DNA from: Pseudomonas violetae
GTDB taxonomy: Bacteria; Pseudomonadota; Gammaproteobacteria; Pseudomonadales; Pseudomonadaceae
Reading direction: 5' to 3'
NCBI RefSeq assembly: GCF_023072615.1
Contig: NZ_JAKNRW010000004.1
Span: forward strand, 1 to 64,000
DNA length: 64,000 nt
Part shown: piece by piece, positions 26,843-35,967 of the stretch
Numbering within the stretch: the first letter of the stretch is position 1
Layout: each line of letters starts with the position of its first letter
Notes under the pieces: model-generated
What the model was told of the DNA's origin: nothing
The model's database searches: none
Seen by the model: only the letters and a program-made list of their open reading frames with translations
Position numbers and translations under genes: made by a program

Positions 26843-27901
26843 ATGGCTACTCCACTTCCGCCGCGTGGCCGCGGCACCGCCACCAACCCGCACAATCGTT
26901 TCGCGCCGAATCGTTCGGTAGCCGAGGACGACGGTTGGTATCAGGAAGTACCGCTCACACAAGGCACGGAAGTACGCTTCGAAACGGCGAAAACCATCAT
27001 CACTCGTAACAACTCACCAGACCTGCCCTTCGATCGTTCAATCAACCCTTATCGCGGCTGTGAACACGGGTGCATCTACTGTTATGCCCGGCCCAGCCAT
27101 GCCTATTGGGACATGTCGCCCGGACTCGATTTCGAAACCCGGCTGATCGCCAAAACCAATGCCGCCGACGTGCTGGAAGAACAACTATCCAGGCGCGGCT
27201 ACCAATGCGCGCCGATCAATCTGGGTTCCAACACGGACCCCTATCAACCGATCGAACGCGAACACAGAATCACCCGTAAAACCCTGGAAGTGCTGCTGCG
27301 CTACCGGCATCCGGTGACCATCATCACCAAGGGTTCGCTGATTCTTCGGGACCTGGACCTGTTGACCGAACTCGCCCGGCAGCGGCTGGTGGCGGTAATG
27401 ATCAGCCTGACCACTCTGGACGATGAGCTCAAGCGCATACTCGAACCACGCGCCGCAGCACCGAAGGCCAGGTTAAGAGCCATCCGCGTGATGCGTGACG
27501 CCGGAATTCCGGTAGGGGTGCTGTGTTCGCCGATGATTCCCATGATCAACGAAAGCGAACTCGAAAGTCTGCTCACCGAAGCGCAGGCAGCCGGCGCCCA
27601 GAGTGCCGCCTATATGATGTTGCGCCTGCCTCTGGAAGTGGCACCACTATTTGAGGAATGGCTGGCCACGCATTATCCTCAGCGAGCTGCGCATGTATTG
27701 AGCCTGATCCGCCAAAGCCGTGGGGGTGAACTGTACGACAGTCGATTCGGCGCTCGTATGCGCGGCGAAGGCCCTTTTGCCGACTTGCTTGCGCAACGCT
27801 TCGCCAAAACCATCAAACGCCTGGGGCTGAATCGTCGGGAAGGTTTTGATCTGGACTGCAGTGCCTTCTGTCCCCCGGGTCGCCAAATGTCGCTGATTTG
27901 A
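26843..27901 (+). CDS. PA0069-family radical SAM protein
   Basis: A 352-residue radical SAM enzyme. The [4Fe-4S] cluster motif CEHGCIYC (Cys73, Cys77, Cys80) follows the SINPYRGC segment, characteristic of the SplB-like subfamily annotated 'PA0069 family radical SAM protein'. SAM-binding region segments include NLGSNTDPYQPIE and VTIITKGSLILRDLDLL. The substrate is unknown; a DNA repair role by analogy with spore photoproduct lyase is not established. The start is the ATG giving MATPLPPRG; the upstream in-frame extension lacks a ribosome site. Confidence 0.88.
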   Translation: MATPLPPRGRGTATNPHNRFAPNRSVAEDDGWYQEVPLTQGTEVRFETAKTIITRNNSPDLPFDRSINPYRGCEHGCIYCYARPSHAYWDMSPGLDFETRLIAKTNAADVLEEQLSRRGYQCAPINLGSNTDPYQPIEREHRITRKTLEVLLRYRHPVTIITKGSLILRDLDLLTELARQRLVAVMISLTTLDDELKRILEPRAAAPKARLRAIRVMRDAGIPVGVLCSPMIPMINESELESLLTEAQAAGAQSAAYMMLRLPLEVAPLFEEWLATHYPQRAAHVLSLIRQSRGGELYDSRFGARMRGEGPFADLLAQRFAKTIKRLGLNRREGFDLDCSAFCPPGRQMSLI

Positions 27902-28143
27902 GGACAATTGGCCTATGTTTGAGCTATGGCAAAGCATCTGGCCATGACACCGGTCACGTTTTTTGTGACCTGGAACACTTGTTCTAGAGCGGTTGATTCA
28001 GTTTGAGTTAAGTTTCGCGGGCTACCTTGTTCATCGAGTGACTGACGGGTCGAGATTTTTTGGCCTGGATGGTTTTAACAGCCACTGGCTTCACATCGGA
28101 CAAAACGGGAAAATTCCCTGACTCCGCTTAAGAGGATGAATTC

Positions 28144-28875
28144 ATGAGTGACAAGGATAAACAGCCGTTGGCTGCGTCGGCCTCCACCCAATCCGAGGCG
28201 GAGTCCGCCGATGCAGCGCTGCGGCATATCGTTGACGGCTTCTTGCATTTTCATCACGACGTCTTCCCTCAACAGGAAGAACTCTTTAAAAAACTCGCGA
28301 CGGCACAAAGTCCCCGGGCGATGTTCATCGCCTGCGCCGACTCGCGCATTGTTCCTGAATTGATCACCCAAAGCGCACCAGGCGATCTGTTCGTGACCCG
28401 TAACGTAGGCAACGTCGTGCCGCCTTATGGACAAATGAACGGTGGCGTTTCCACCGCCATCGAATATGCGGTGCTGGCGCTCGGCGTGCAGCACATCATC
28501 ATCTGCGGACATTCCGATTGCGGCGCCATGCGCGCAGTGTTGAACCCCGATAGCCTGGAAAAAATGCCAACGGTCAAAGCCTGGTTGCGGCATGCAGAAG
28601 TGGCGAAGACCATGGTTCATGAGAACTGCAATTGCGCCAATGAAAACGAAAGCATGCATGTCCTCACCGAAGAAAACGTGATCGCACAGCTCCAGCACCT
28701 ACGCACGCACCCTTCGGTGGCCTCACGCATGGCCAACGGCCATCTGTTTATTCATGGCTGGGTCTACAACATCGAAACCAGCGAAATAAAAGCTTACGAC
28801 GCGGACAAAGGTTGTTTCCTGCCATTGGATGGCAGCCATCCGATCCCGGTGGCGACACCCAAAGCGCGCTTCTAA
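28144..28875 (+). CDS. Beta-class carbonic anhydrase
   Basis: A 243-residue cytoplasmic zinc enzyme interconverting CO2 and bicarbonate. The zinc ligands and catalytic dyad are seen in FIACADSRIVPE (Cys and Asp-Arg) and IIICGHSDCGAMRA (His and Cys). AGAGG lies upstream of the ATG. It is followed 90 bp later by a SulP transporter with the same orientation, a pairing found in many pseudomonads and interpreted as CO2/bicarbonate supply. A GGTCAC/GTGACC palindrome (27952-27970) lies upstream, of unknown role. Confidence 0.92.
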   Translation: MSDKDKQPLAASASTQSEAESADAALRHIVDGFLHFHHDVFPQQEELFKKLATAQSPRAMFIACADSRIVPELITQSAPGDLFVTRNVGNVVPPYGQMNGGVSTAIEYAVLALGVQHIIICGHSDCGAMRAVLNPDSLEKMPTVKAWLRHAEVAKTMVHENCNCANENESMHVLTEENVIAQLQHLRTHPSVASRMANGHLFIHGWVYNIETSEIKAYDADKGCFLPLDGSHPIPVATPKARF

Positions 28876-28965
28876 CTCCTCCTAAACCCCCTGTGTGGCA
28901 AGGTCGAGGCCGCTGAACAAGCAGCCTGGCTTTGCCATGCCTGAAGAAATGTCGGGAGAATCAAC

Positions 28966-30492
28966 ATGCGTGCTGCGCAACTCAAAGCTGCACTGCCACG
29001 GGAGCTGCTGGCTTCGGTGGTCGTATTTCTGGTGGCCCTGCCCTTGTGCATGGGCATCGCCATCGCTTCCGGCCTGCCACCCGCCAAAGGCCTGATCACC
29101 GGGATCATCGGCGGCCTGGTAGTAGGCTGGCTCGCCGGCTCCCCCTTGCAAGTCAGCGGTCCTGCCGCCGGGCTCGCGGTACTCGTCTTCGAACTCGTGC
29201 GCCAGCACGGCGTCGCCATGCTGGGGCCGATCCTGCTGCTGGCGGGGTTTCTACAGCTGGTGGCCGGTCGGTTGAAACTGGGGTGCTGGTTTCGGGTAAC
29301 GGCGCCAGCAGTGGTTTACGGTATGCTCGCCGGCATCGGTGTCTTGATCGTGTTGTCCCAGGTGCATGTGATGCTCGACGGTGTGCCCAAACCCTCCGGC
29401 TTGGACAATCTGGCCGCCCTCCCCACAGCCGTTGCACAAGCCTTGCCATCGGTTGGCTGGCAGGCTGGGTTGCTCGGTCTGGGGACGATTGCAGTGATGT
29501 GGTTGTGGGAAAAGTTTCGTCCATACGCCCTGCGCTTCATACCAGGTGCCTTGCTTGGAGTGGGGCTGGCAACTGTGGCCAGCCTCATGCTGGCTTTGCA
29601 GGTCAAACGGGTGGAAGTCCCGGCCAACCTCGCGCAAGCGATCGACTGGCTGAAGCCGGTGGACTTGCTGAACCTGGCCGATCCAAACCTGCTGATCGCT
29701 GCGTTTGCCGTGGCATTTATCGCCAGCGCCGAAACCTTGCTCTCCGCCGCAGCAGTAGACCGCATGCACAGTGGTCAGCGCTCTGACTTCGATCGGGAGC
29801 TGTCTGCGCAGGGTGTGGGCAACATGCTCTGCGGCCTGCTAGGTGCGCTGCCTATGACCGGGGTGATCGTGCGTAGCTCGGCCAACGTGCAAGCCGGCGC
29901 GACCACTCGGCTGTCGGCGGTTTTCCACGGGCTGTGGTTGCTGGCTTTCGTATTGTTGCTCTCAAGTGTGTTGCAGAGCATTCCGGTGGCAAGCCTGGCG
30001 GGTGTTCTGGTTTACACCGGGTTCAAACTGGTCGACCTCAAGGCGTTTCGCGGTCTGGGGCGTTACGGCAGGATGCCGATGTTCACGTATGCGGCGACCG
30101 CAGTGGCGATTGTCTTCACTGACCTGCTGACTGGGGTGTTGATCGGTTTTGGCCTCACACTGGCGAAGCTGGCGTGGAAAGCTTCGCGCCTGAAGATCAG
30201 TCTGATCGACCTGCCTGCCGATGGAGAGATGGAGTTGCGCTTGACCGGTGCAGCGACCTTTCTCAAGGTACCGGCGCTGACGCAGGTGCTGGGCACTATT
30301 CCCCCGGGTGCGACCGTGCACGTGCCGCTCAATAACCTGAGCTACATCGACCACTCGTGCCTGGAGTTGCTTGAAGAGTGGGGTCGGGCCAATGCGGCGA
30401 AGGGTTCAAAGTTGCTGATCGAAGCGCGTGGGTTAAAGCGCAGGCTGGAAGGGCGTTTGCGCACCACCACCGGCGTAGGGTCTTCGGGGTAA
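28966..30492 (+). CDS. SulP family anion transporter, probable bicarbonate or sulfate
   Basis: A 508-residue inner-membrane transporter with 10-14 hydrophobic segments over residues 10-410 and a C-terminal STAS-like domain (about 415-505, including VHVPLNNLSYIDHSCLELLEEW). N-terminal markers are ASVVVFLVALPLCMGIAIASG and the SGPAAGLAVLVFE segment. Substrate is not readable from sequence; the adjacent carbonic anhydrase favours bicarbonate, as in BicA-like or SulP-CA pairs. GGGAGAATC precedes the ATG. The pair sits directly upstream of the aa3 oxidase cluster. Confidence 0.85.
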   Translation: MRAAQLKAALPRELLASVVVFLVALPLCMGIAIASGLPPAKGLITGIIGGLVVGWLAGSPLQVSGPAAGLAVLVFELVRQHGVAMLGPILLLAGFLQLVAGRLKLGCWFRVTAPAVVYGMLAGIGVLIVLSQVHVMLDGVPKPSGLDNLAALPTAVAQALPSVGWQAGLLGLGTIAVMWLWEKFRPYALRFIPGALLGVGLATVASLMLALQVKRVEVPANLAQAIDWLKPVDLLNLADPNLLIAAFAVAFIASAETLLSAAAVDRMHSGQRSDFDRELSAQGVGNMLCGLLGALPMTGVIVRSSANVQAGATTRLSAVFHGLWLLAFVLLLSSVLQSIPVASLAGVLVYTGFKLVDLKAFRGLGRYGRMPMFTYAATAVAIVFTDLLTGVLIGFGLTLAKLAWKASRLKISLIDLPADGEMELRLTGAATFLKVPALTQVLGTIPPGATVHVPLNNLSYIDHSCLELLEEWGRANAAKGSKLLIEARGLKRRLEGRLRTTTGVGSSG

Positions 30493-30500
30493 AACATCAA

Positions 30501-30534
30501 CAATGTGGGAGCGAGCCTGCTCACTCCCACATTG
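30501..30534. repeat. REP-type palindrome
   Basis: A 16-bp hairpin arm CAATGTGGGAGCGAGC pairs with GCTCACTCCCACATTG (one mismatch) around a 2-base spacer. It lies between two convergent stops (30492 and 30554) and may help end both transcripts. Confidence 0.75.
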
Positions 30535-30553
30535 GATTGTATCGGGCACAGAA

Positions 30554-31204
30554 TCAAGCCGCAGGCTGATCCAGGTCCAGGCCCACGCCTAACCGGCGCG
30601 ACATGCACGGCCAACGCTTCCAAGCGGCGCCAGTGTCTGGGCTGCTCAGTTTCTCGCGATAGGCTTCAACCGACTCCAGCGCAAAACTCTGGTCGTCGAG
30701 CATTTCATCGAGCGCGTGGTGCACGGCCTCGTCCAGCTGGTTGGCAAATGCCTCTCCGATCAACTGGTGGGCGATCAGGTTGGCAACAGTCATGTCCAAT
30801 GGGATCAAGGGCTGGCCGAGATGCTTGATGTACAGGTCGTTGACCTCTTCGACAAAGCGATGAGCCAGGTAGGCTTCATCCAGCAGGCTGTCGAGCCCTA
30901 TGTGACCGTCCATGATGGCAGGCGGCTGGAGGAAATACTGCTCGGCGATTTTCAACACAGGTGTGATCTGCGATTCGATACCGGCTTCCTTTGCCACTTC
31001 GTTGGCTGCATCCAGCAGGTCAGGAACCTCGTCGATGTAAGCGGCGACAAAACGTGTCAGCACACCCTTGGGGTCCGTCTCCGGCAATTGGATGGACGGG
31101 TGCAGATGTGGCAGTTGGCTTTCCAGCTGACGAGTCAGCAAGCCAGTCCCTGCTTCGTGCTGTTGGGCTTTTTGGATCTGCTCGCGCAATGCGGCGGTGT
31201 TCAT
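30554..31204 (-). CDS. Conserved hypothetical protein (PA0104-like)
   Basis: A 216-residue acidic, largely helical protein with no signal peptide or membrane segment. Visible segments are TRFVAAYIDEVPDLLDAANE, LDEAYLAHRFVEEVNDLYIK and HQLIGEAFANQLDEAVHHAL. I do not recognise a catalytic motif. From memory a gene of this type stands at the same position (between the SulP gene and coxB, opposite strand) in P. aeruginosa. The start is the ATG giving MNTAALREQIQ, with GGAG upstream; the frame extends further 5' without support. Confidence 0.7.
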   Translation of the reverse strand: MNTAALREQIQKAQQHEAGTGLLTRQLESQLPHLHPSIQLPETDPKGVLTRFVAAYIDEVPDLLDAANEVAKEAGIESQITPVLKIAEQYFLQPPAIMDGHIGLDSLLDEAYLAHRFVEEVNDLYIKHLGQPLIPLDMTVANLIAHQLIGEAFANQLDEAVHHALDEMLDDQSFALESVEAYREKLSSPDTGAAWKRWPCMSRRLGVGLDLDQPAA

Positions 31205-31572
31205 GAAAACTCCAGGAAACAAGGCAAAGAAATAGGGAAGACATAACTTAGCTGGCGTAGGAAAATTCCTCAGACGCATTTGTCATAATTATTTCACCCT
31301 TAAGACATCAAAGTTATATCCATTTGCCACCACTCGTCTGCATCCTTCTCCATTCGTGCCCTTGAGCGCAAGTGCGCTCTGTCTCGGTTGTTTTACGCCT
31401 TCACATTGCGAGGTCTGAGTCGCTGTCTATACTCGGGTTGGAATGGAGTTAGCTGATGACGCCCGACTGCACACGCAGCAAGGCCCGGCAATCAAGTTCG
31501 TAGTCTGACAAGCCGCTCCCTTGCCGCAGGTGAAAGCCGGCGGGATAACAAGAACGATAAGGGGAACCCGCA
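31205..31572. other. 368-bp non-coding region upstream of the cox operon
   Basis: No gene is seen. It must contain the leftward promoter of the PA0104-like gene and the rightward cox promoter. Visible elements are a GAGCGC/GCGCTC hairpin (31364-31379) and the sigma-S-like promoter at 31406-31433, followed by a leader of about 130 bases before coxB. Confidence 0.6.
31406..31433 (+). promoter_or_regulatory. Sigma-S-like promoter of the cox operon
   Basis: CTATACT (31427-31433) equals the extended -10 preferred by RpoS in pseudomonads; TTGCGA (31406-31411) is a possible -35 with a 16-bp spacer. In P. aeruginosa the aa3 oxidase genes are known to be RpoS-dependent and raised on starvation, which fits. 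Not tested here. Confidence 0.55.
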
Positions 31573-32700
31573 ATGATGCGACATCCACACGTCTGGATGG
31601 GCCTCCTGTTGTGGTCGATTTTCAGTCAGGCGCAAGCTGCCTGGACTGTGAATATGGCGCCTGGAGCGACTGAAATCAGTCACGCAGTATTTGACCTGCA
31701 CATGACCATTTTCTGGATCTGTGTAGTAATCGGCATCATCGTCTTCGGCGCCATGTTCTGGTCGATGATTCTCCACCGCCGCTCGACCGGGCAGGTGGCC
31801 GCAAAATTTCATGAAAGTACTACCGTAGAAATCCTCTGGACCATCGTGCCCTTCCTCATTCTGGTCGCCATGGCGGTTCCCGCGACTGCGACCCTGATCA
31901 AGATGTACGACGCCAGTGAGCCGGATATCGATATCCAGGTCACCGGCTATCAGTGGAAGTGGCACTACAAATACCTGGGCCAGGACGTCGAGTTCTTCAG
32001 CAACCTGGCCACACCTGCCGAGCAGATCCACAACAAGGAAACCAAGGGCGAGCACTACTTGCTCGAAGTCGACAAGCCGCTGGTGCTGCCGATCGGCGCC
32101 AAGGTGCGTTTCCTGGTGACCTCAGCCGACGTTATCCACTCCTGGTGGGTGCCCGCCTTTGCGGTCAAGCGCGATGCCATTCCCGGGTTCATCAACGAAG
32201 CCTGGACCCGCATCGACAAGCCCGGTATCTACCGTGGCCAGTGCGCAGAGTTGTGCGGCAAGGATCACGGTTTCATGCCGATCGTGGTCGAGGTCAAGGA
32301 AAAGGCCGACTACGAAAAATGGTTGGGCGAACGCAAGGCTGAAGCGGCGCAGCTCAAAGAACTGACCAGCAAGGAATGGACTCTCGACGAACTCAAGGAG
32401 CGCGGCGACAAGGTCTATCACACCACTTGCGTCGCCTGTCACCAAGCCGAAGGCCAGGGCCTGCCGCCGATGTTCCCGGCACTCAAGGGCTCAAAAATCG
32501 CTACCGGACCGAAAGAAGCGCACTTGGGCATTGTCTTCCACGGCAAACCCGGTACCGCCATGGCGGCGTTCGGCAAGCAGCTCTCGGAAGTCGACATCGC
32601 AGCGGTCGTGACTTACGAACGTAACGCTTGGGGCAACAACAAAGGCGACATGGTCACGCCAAAAGAAGTGCTGGAGCTGAAACAGGCGCAAAGCAAATGA
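31573..32700 (+). CDS. coxB: Cytochrome c oxidase (aa3) subunit II with fused cytochrome c
   Basis: A 375-residue membrane-anchored subunit: signal peptide, two N-terminal membrane helices (about 40-65 and 85-105), a CuA domain (HSWWVPAF near residue 190 and CAELCGKDHGFMP near 225), then a C-terminal class I cytochrome c domain with CVACH (about 290). It receives electrons from cytochrome c. The fusion makes this a caa3-type subunit II, usual in Pseudomonas. The ATG has AAGGGGA upstream. First gene of a nine-kilobase operon. Confidence 0.95.
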   Translation: MMRHPHVWMGLLLWSIFSQAQAAWTVNMAPGATEISHAVFDLHMTIFWICVVIGIIVFGAMFWSMILHRRSTGQVAAKFHESTTVEILWTIVPFLILVAMAVPATATLIKMYDASEPDIDIQVTGYQWKWHYKYLGQDVEFFSNLATPAEQIHNKETKGEHYLLEVDKPLVLPIGAKVRFLVTSADVIHSWWVPAFAVKRDAIPGFINEAWTRIDKPGIYRGQCAELCGKDHGFMPIVVEVKEKADYEKWLGERKAEAAQLKELTSKEWTLDELKERGDKVYHTTCVACHQAEGQGLPPMFPALKGSKIATGPKEAHLGIVFHGKPGTAMAAFGKQLSEVDIAAVVTYERNAWGNNKGDMVTPKEVLELKQAQSK

Positions 32701-32782
32701 CCCGGTCTATTGCGTACCCAAGGAACCGGTCGGGGCAACGCGCCCCGGCCTGCCTAGCCCATCTGTTTGCAGGAGACACGCC

Positions 32783-34369
32783 ATGAGCGCCGTCATCGAT
32801 GACCATGGTCATGCCGACCACGCCCACGGCCCCGCGAAAGGCCTGATGCGTTGGGTGTTGACCACCAACCACAAGGACATCGGCACGCTGTACCTGTGGT
32901 TCGCGTTTTCCATGTTCCTGCTCGGTGGTTCGTTCGCGATGGTGATTCGCGCCGAACTGTTCCAACCGGGCCTGCAGATCGTACAGCCGGAATTCTTCAA
33001 TCAGATGACCACCATGCACGGTCTTGTGATGGTCTTCGGTGCGGTGATGCCGGCATTCGTCGGGCTGGCCAACTGGATGATCCCGTTGATGATCGGCGCT
33101 CCGGATATGGCCCTGCCCCGGATGAACAACTTCAGCTTCTGGCTGTTGCCGGCGGCGTTCATTCTGCTGGTATCGACCCTGTTCACCCCCGGTGGCGGAC
33201 CTAACTTCGGCTGGACGTTCTACGCCCCGCTGTCGACAACCTATGCACCGGAAAGCGTAACCTTCTTCATCTTCGCCATCCACTTGATGGGGATCAGTTC
33301 GATCATGGGCGCGATCAACGTGATCGCCACCATCCTCAACCTTCGCGCCCCTGGCATGACGTTGATGAAGATGCCGCTGTTCGTCTGGACCTGGCTGATT
33401 ACCGCCTTCCTGCTGATTGCGGTGATGCCGGTACTGGCCGGCTGCGTGACGATGATGCTGATGGACATCCACTTCGGCACCAGCTTCTTCAGTGCTGCCG
33501 GCGGCGGTGATCCAGTGTTGTTCCAGCACGTGTTCTGGTTCTTCGGACACCCCGAGGTGTACATCATGATTCTGCCGGCCTTCGGTGCCGTCAGCTCGAT
33601 CATCCCGACCTTTTCGCGCAAGCCCCTGTTCGGCTATACCTCAATGGTCTACGCCACGGCGAGCATCGCGTTCCTGTCGTTCATCGTCTGGGCGCACCAC
33701 ATGTTTGTGGTCGGCATTCCGCTGGTGGGCGAGTTGTTCTTTATGTACGCCACGCTGCTGATCGCCGTGCCGACCGGGGTCAAGGTGTTCAACTGGGCCA
33801 GCACCATGTGGCAAGGCTCACTGACCTTCGAAACGCCGATGCTGTTCGCCGTGGCGTTCGTGATCCTGTTCTCCATTGGCGGCTTCTCCGGTTTGATGCT
33901 AGCCATCGCTCCAGCGGACTTCCAGTACCAGGACACCTACTTCGTGGTCGCGCACTTCCACTATGTACTGGTGCCAGGGGCGATCTTCGGGATCTTCGCT
34001 TCAGCATATTACTGGCTGCCGAAATGGACCGGCCACATGTACGACGAAACCCTCGGCAAGCTGCACTTCTGGCTGTCGTTCATCGGCATGAACATGGCGT
34101 TCTTCCCGATGCACTTTGTGGGGCTGGCGGGTATGCCGCGACGGATTCCGGACTACAACCTGCAGTTCGCCGACTTCAACATGGTGTCGTCAATCGGCGC
34201 GTTCATGTTCGGCACCACGCAGCTCTTCTTCCTGTTCATCGTGATCAAAACGATTCGCGGCGGCCCACCAGCACCGGCCAAACCGTGGGATGGCGCCGAA
34301 GGCCTGGAGTGGAGCATCCCGTCTCCGGCGCCGTACCACACCTTCACCACGCCGCCGGAAGTGAAATGA
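32783..34369 (+). CDS. coxA: Cytochrome c oxidase (aa3) subunit I
   Basis: A 528-residue haem-copper oxidase core with 12 membrane helices. Haem a and a3/CuB ligands lie in TTMHGLVMVFG, WFFGHPEVYIMILP (the His-Pro-Glu-Val-Tyr crosslink site), WAHHMFVVGI and VVAHFHYVLVPGAIFG. It reduces O2 to water and pumps protons (D- and K-channel residues expected in the standard places). AGGAGACACG precedes the ATG. Confidence 0.97.
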   Translation: MSAVIDDHGHADHAHGPAKGLMRWVLTTNHKDIGTLYLWFAFSMFLLGGSFAMVIRAELFQPGLQIVQPEFFNQMTTMHGLVMVFGAVMPAFVGLANWMIPLMIGAPDMALPRMNNFSFWLLPAAFILLVSTLFTPGGGPNFGWTFYAPLSTTYAPESVTFFIFAIHLMGISSIMGAINVIATILNLRAPGMTLMKMPLFVWTWLITAFLLIAVMPVLAGCVTMMLMDIHFGTSFFSAAGGGDPVLFQHVFWFFGHPEVYIMILPAFGAVSSIIPTFSRKPLFGYTSMVYATASIAFLSFIVWAHHMFVVGIPLVGELFFMYATLLIAVPTGVKVFNWASTMWQGSLTFETPMLFAVAFVILFSIGGFSGLMLAIAPADFQYQDTYFVVAHFHYVLVPGAIFGIFASAYYWLPKWTGHMYDETLGKLHFWLSFIGMNMAFFPMHFVGLAGMPRRIPDYNLQFADFNMVSSIGAFMFGTTQLFFLFIVIKTIRGGPPAPAKPWDGAEGLEWSIPSPAPYHTFTTPPEVK

Positions 34370-34393
34370 ACACCCTCGGCCTTGCAGGAATTA

Positions 34394-34474
34394 CTGTGGG
34401 AGCTTGCTTGCCAGCGATGGCTGCCTGCCTGACACACCGCGTCGGCCGCATCGCTGGCAAGCCAGCTCCCACAG
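34394..34474. repeat. REP-type palindrome inside the cox operon
   Basis: 26-bp inverted arms (34394-34419 and 34449-34474; one mismatch) begin CTGTGGGAGC and end GCTCCCACAG around a 29-base spacer. The element fills the coxA-ctaG gap (34370-34498). It may attenuate transcription or protect coxBA mRNA from 3' exonucleases; that is inference. Confidence 0.8.
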
Positions 34475-34498
34475 GGGTCTCGGTATGGAGCTGGAACC

Positions 34499-35050
34499 AT
34501 GGCTGACTCGATTTCGATGAAAAAACTGGTCACCCGCCTGCTGATGGTGGTGGTGGCAATGTTTGTCTTCGGGTTTGCCCTGGTGCCGATCTACGACGTG
34601 ATGTGCAAGGCGTTCGGTATCAATGGCAAGACGTCCGGACAGTATGAAGGGGAACAGACAATCGACCTGTCGCGCCAGGTACGGGTGCAATTCCTTTCCA
34701 CCAACTCCGCCGACATGTCATGGGACTTTTATCCCAAGCACGATGAACTGACCGCCAACCCCGGCGCGGTGAACGAGATGATCTTCATCGCGCACAACCC
34801 AACCGATCGCCCGATGAGCGCCCAGGCCGTGCCCAGCATCGCGCCCAGCGCAGCAGCAGCGTACTTCCACAAAACCGAATGTTTCTGCTTTACCCAGCAA
34901 GTGCTGCAGCCCGGTCAACGGATCGAGATGCCGGTACGTTTCATCGTTGACCGTGACATGCCCAAGGATGTGAAGCACCTGACGCTGTCCTACACGCTGT
35001 TCGATATCACCGCCCGACATCCACCGGTAGCTGTAAACACTGGCGGCTGA
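34499..35050 (+). CDS. ctaG: Cytochrome c oxidase assembly protein CtaG (Cox11 family)
   Basis: A 183-residue protein with one N-terminal membrane helix (about 13-33) and a periplasmic Cox11 domain. The copper-binding CFCF motif is present in KTECFCFTQQ. It delivers copper to CuB of subunit I. The start gives MADSISMKKLV; its position right after a REP element means ribosome access may depend on the upstream structure. Confidence 0.94.
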   Translation: MADSISMKKLVTRLLMVVVAMFVFGFALVPIYDVMCKAFGINGKTSGQYEGEQTIDLSRQVRVQFLSTNSADMSWDFYPKHDELTANPGAVNEMIFIAHNPTDRPMSAQAVPSIAPSAAAAYFHKTECFCFTQQVLQPGQRIEMPVRFIVDRDMPKDVKHLTLSYTLFDITARHPPVAVNTGG

Positions 35051-35075
35051 GCGTGCCCGATAAGGAGAACAATAA

Positions 35076-35963
35076 ATGGCAACTCATGAACACTATTACG
35101 TACCAGCCCAGAGCAAGTGGCCGATCATCGCCACGGTCGGCATGTTTGTCACGGTGTTCGGCCTGGCCACCTGGTTCAACGACCTGAAAGCGGCGCGCCC
35201 GGAATCCCACGGCCCGCTGATCTTTTTCGTCGGCGGCCTGCTGCTGGCCTACATGCTGTTCGGGTGGTTCGGTACGGTAGTCAAGGAAGGCCGTGCGGGG
35301 TTATACAGTGCGCAAATGGATCGCTCGTTCCGCTGGGGCATGAGCTGGTTCATCTTCTCTGAAGTGATGTTTTTCATCGCGTTCTTCGGTGCGCTGTTTT
35401 ACGTCCGCCATGTCTCTGGCCCGGCGCTCGGCGGTGAAGGCGCCAAAGGCATGGCCCACATGCTCTGGCCCAACTTCGAATTCGTCTGGCCACTGCTCAA
35501 CAACCCCGACTCGAAACTGTTCCCTCCACCCAAAGATGTCATCAGCCCCTGGGGCCTGCCACTGCTCAACACCGTATTGCTGGTGAGCTCCAGTGTCACC
35601 GTGACCATTGCCCACCACGCCTTGAAGAAGGGCCATCGCGGTGCGCTGAAAATCTGGCTCGCGATCACGGTACTGCTGGGTTGCGCATTCCTCGGTTTCC
35701 AGGCCGAAGAGTACATCCATGCTTACAAGGAACTGGGCCTGACCCTGGGTTCAGGCATCTACGGTGCGACGTTCTTCATGCTCACCGGTTTCCACGGCGC
35801 CCACGTGACCATCGGCACCATCATCCTGTTCGTGATGCTGATGCGGATCATGCGCGGGCACTTCGACAACGAGCATCAGTTCGGCTTTGAAGCGGCGAGC
35901 TGGTATTGGCACTTCGTGGACGTGGTGTGGATCGGTCTGTTCGTCTTCGTCTACGTACTTTGA
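35076..35963 (+). CDS. coxC: Cytochrome c oxidase (aa3) subunit III
   Basis: A 295-residue membrane protein with seven hydrophobic segments. It stabilises the oxidase and supports proton uptake. Markers are WGMSWFIFSEVMFFIAFFGA, TGFHGAHVTIGTIIL and ASWYWHFVDVVWIGLFVFVY (Glu and His in the lipid/proton region). The ATG has AAGGAGAAC upstream. Length is normal. Confidence 0.96.
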   Translation: MATHEHYYVPAQSKWPIIATVGMFVTVFGLATWFNDLKAARPESHGPLIFFVGGLLLAYMLFGWFGTVVKEGRAGLYSAQMDRSFRWGMSWFIFSEVMFFIAFFGALFYVRHVSGPALGGEGAKGMAHMLWPNFEFVWPLLNNPDSKLFPPPKDVISPWGLPLLNTVLLVSSSVTVTIAHHALKKGHRGALKIWLAITVLLGCAFLGFQAEEYIHAYKELGLTLGSGIYGATFFMLTGFHGAHVTIGTIILFVMLMRIMRGHFDNEHQFGFEAASWYWHFVDVVWIGLFVFVYVL

Positions 35964-35967
35964 GGCA

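Noticed and set aside
27952..27970. GGTCAC..GTGACC palindrome considered as a terminator of the radical SAM gene
   Set aside because: The T-run is in the loop rather than after the stem, so it cannot act as an intrinsic terminator; it may be an operator but nothing supports this.
32654..33550. 298-codon minus-strand open frame opposite coxA
   Set aside because: His/Gln/Arg-rich composition typical of the reverse of a membrane protein gene.
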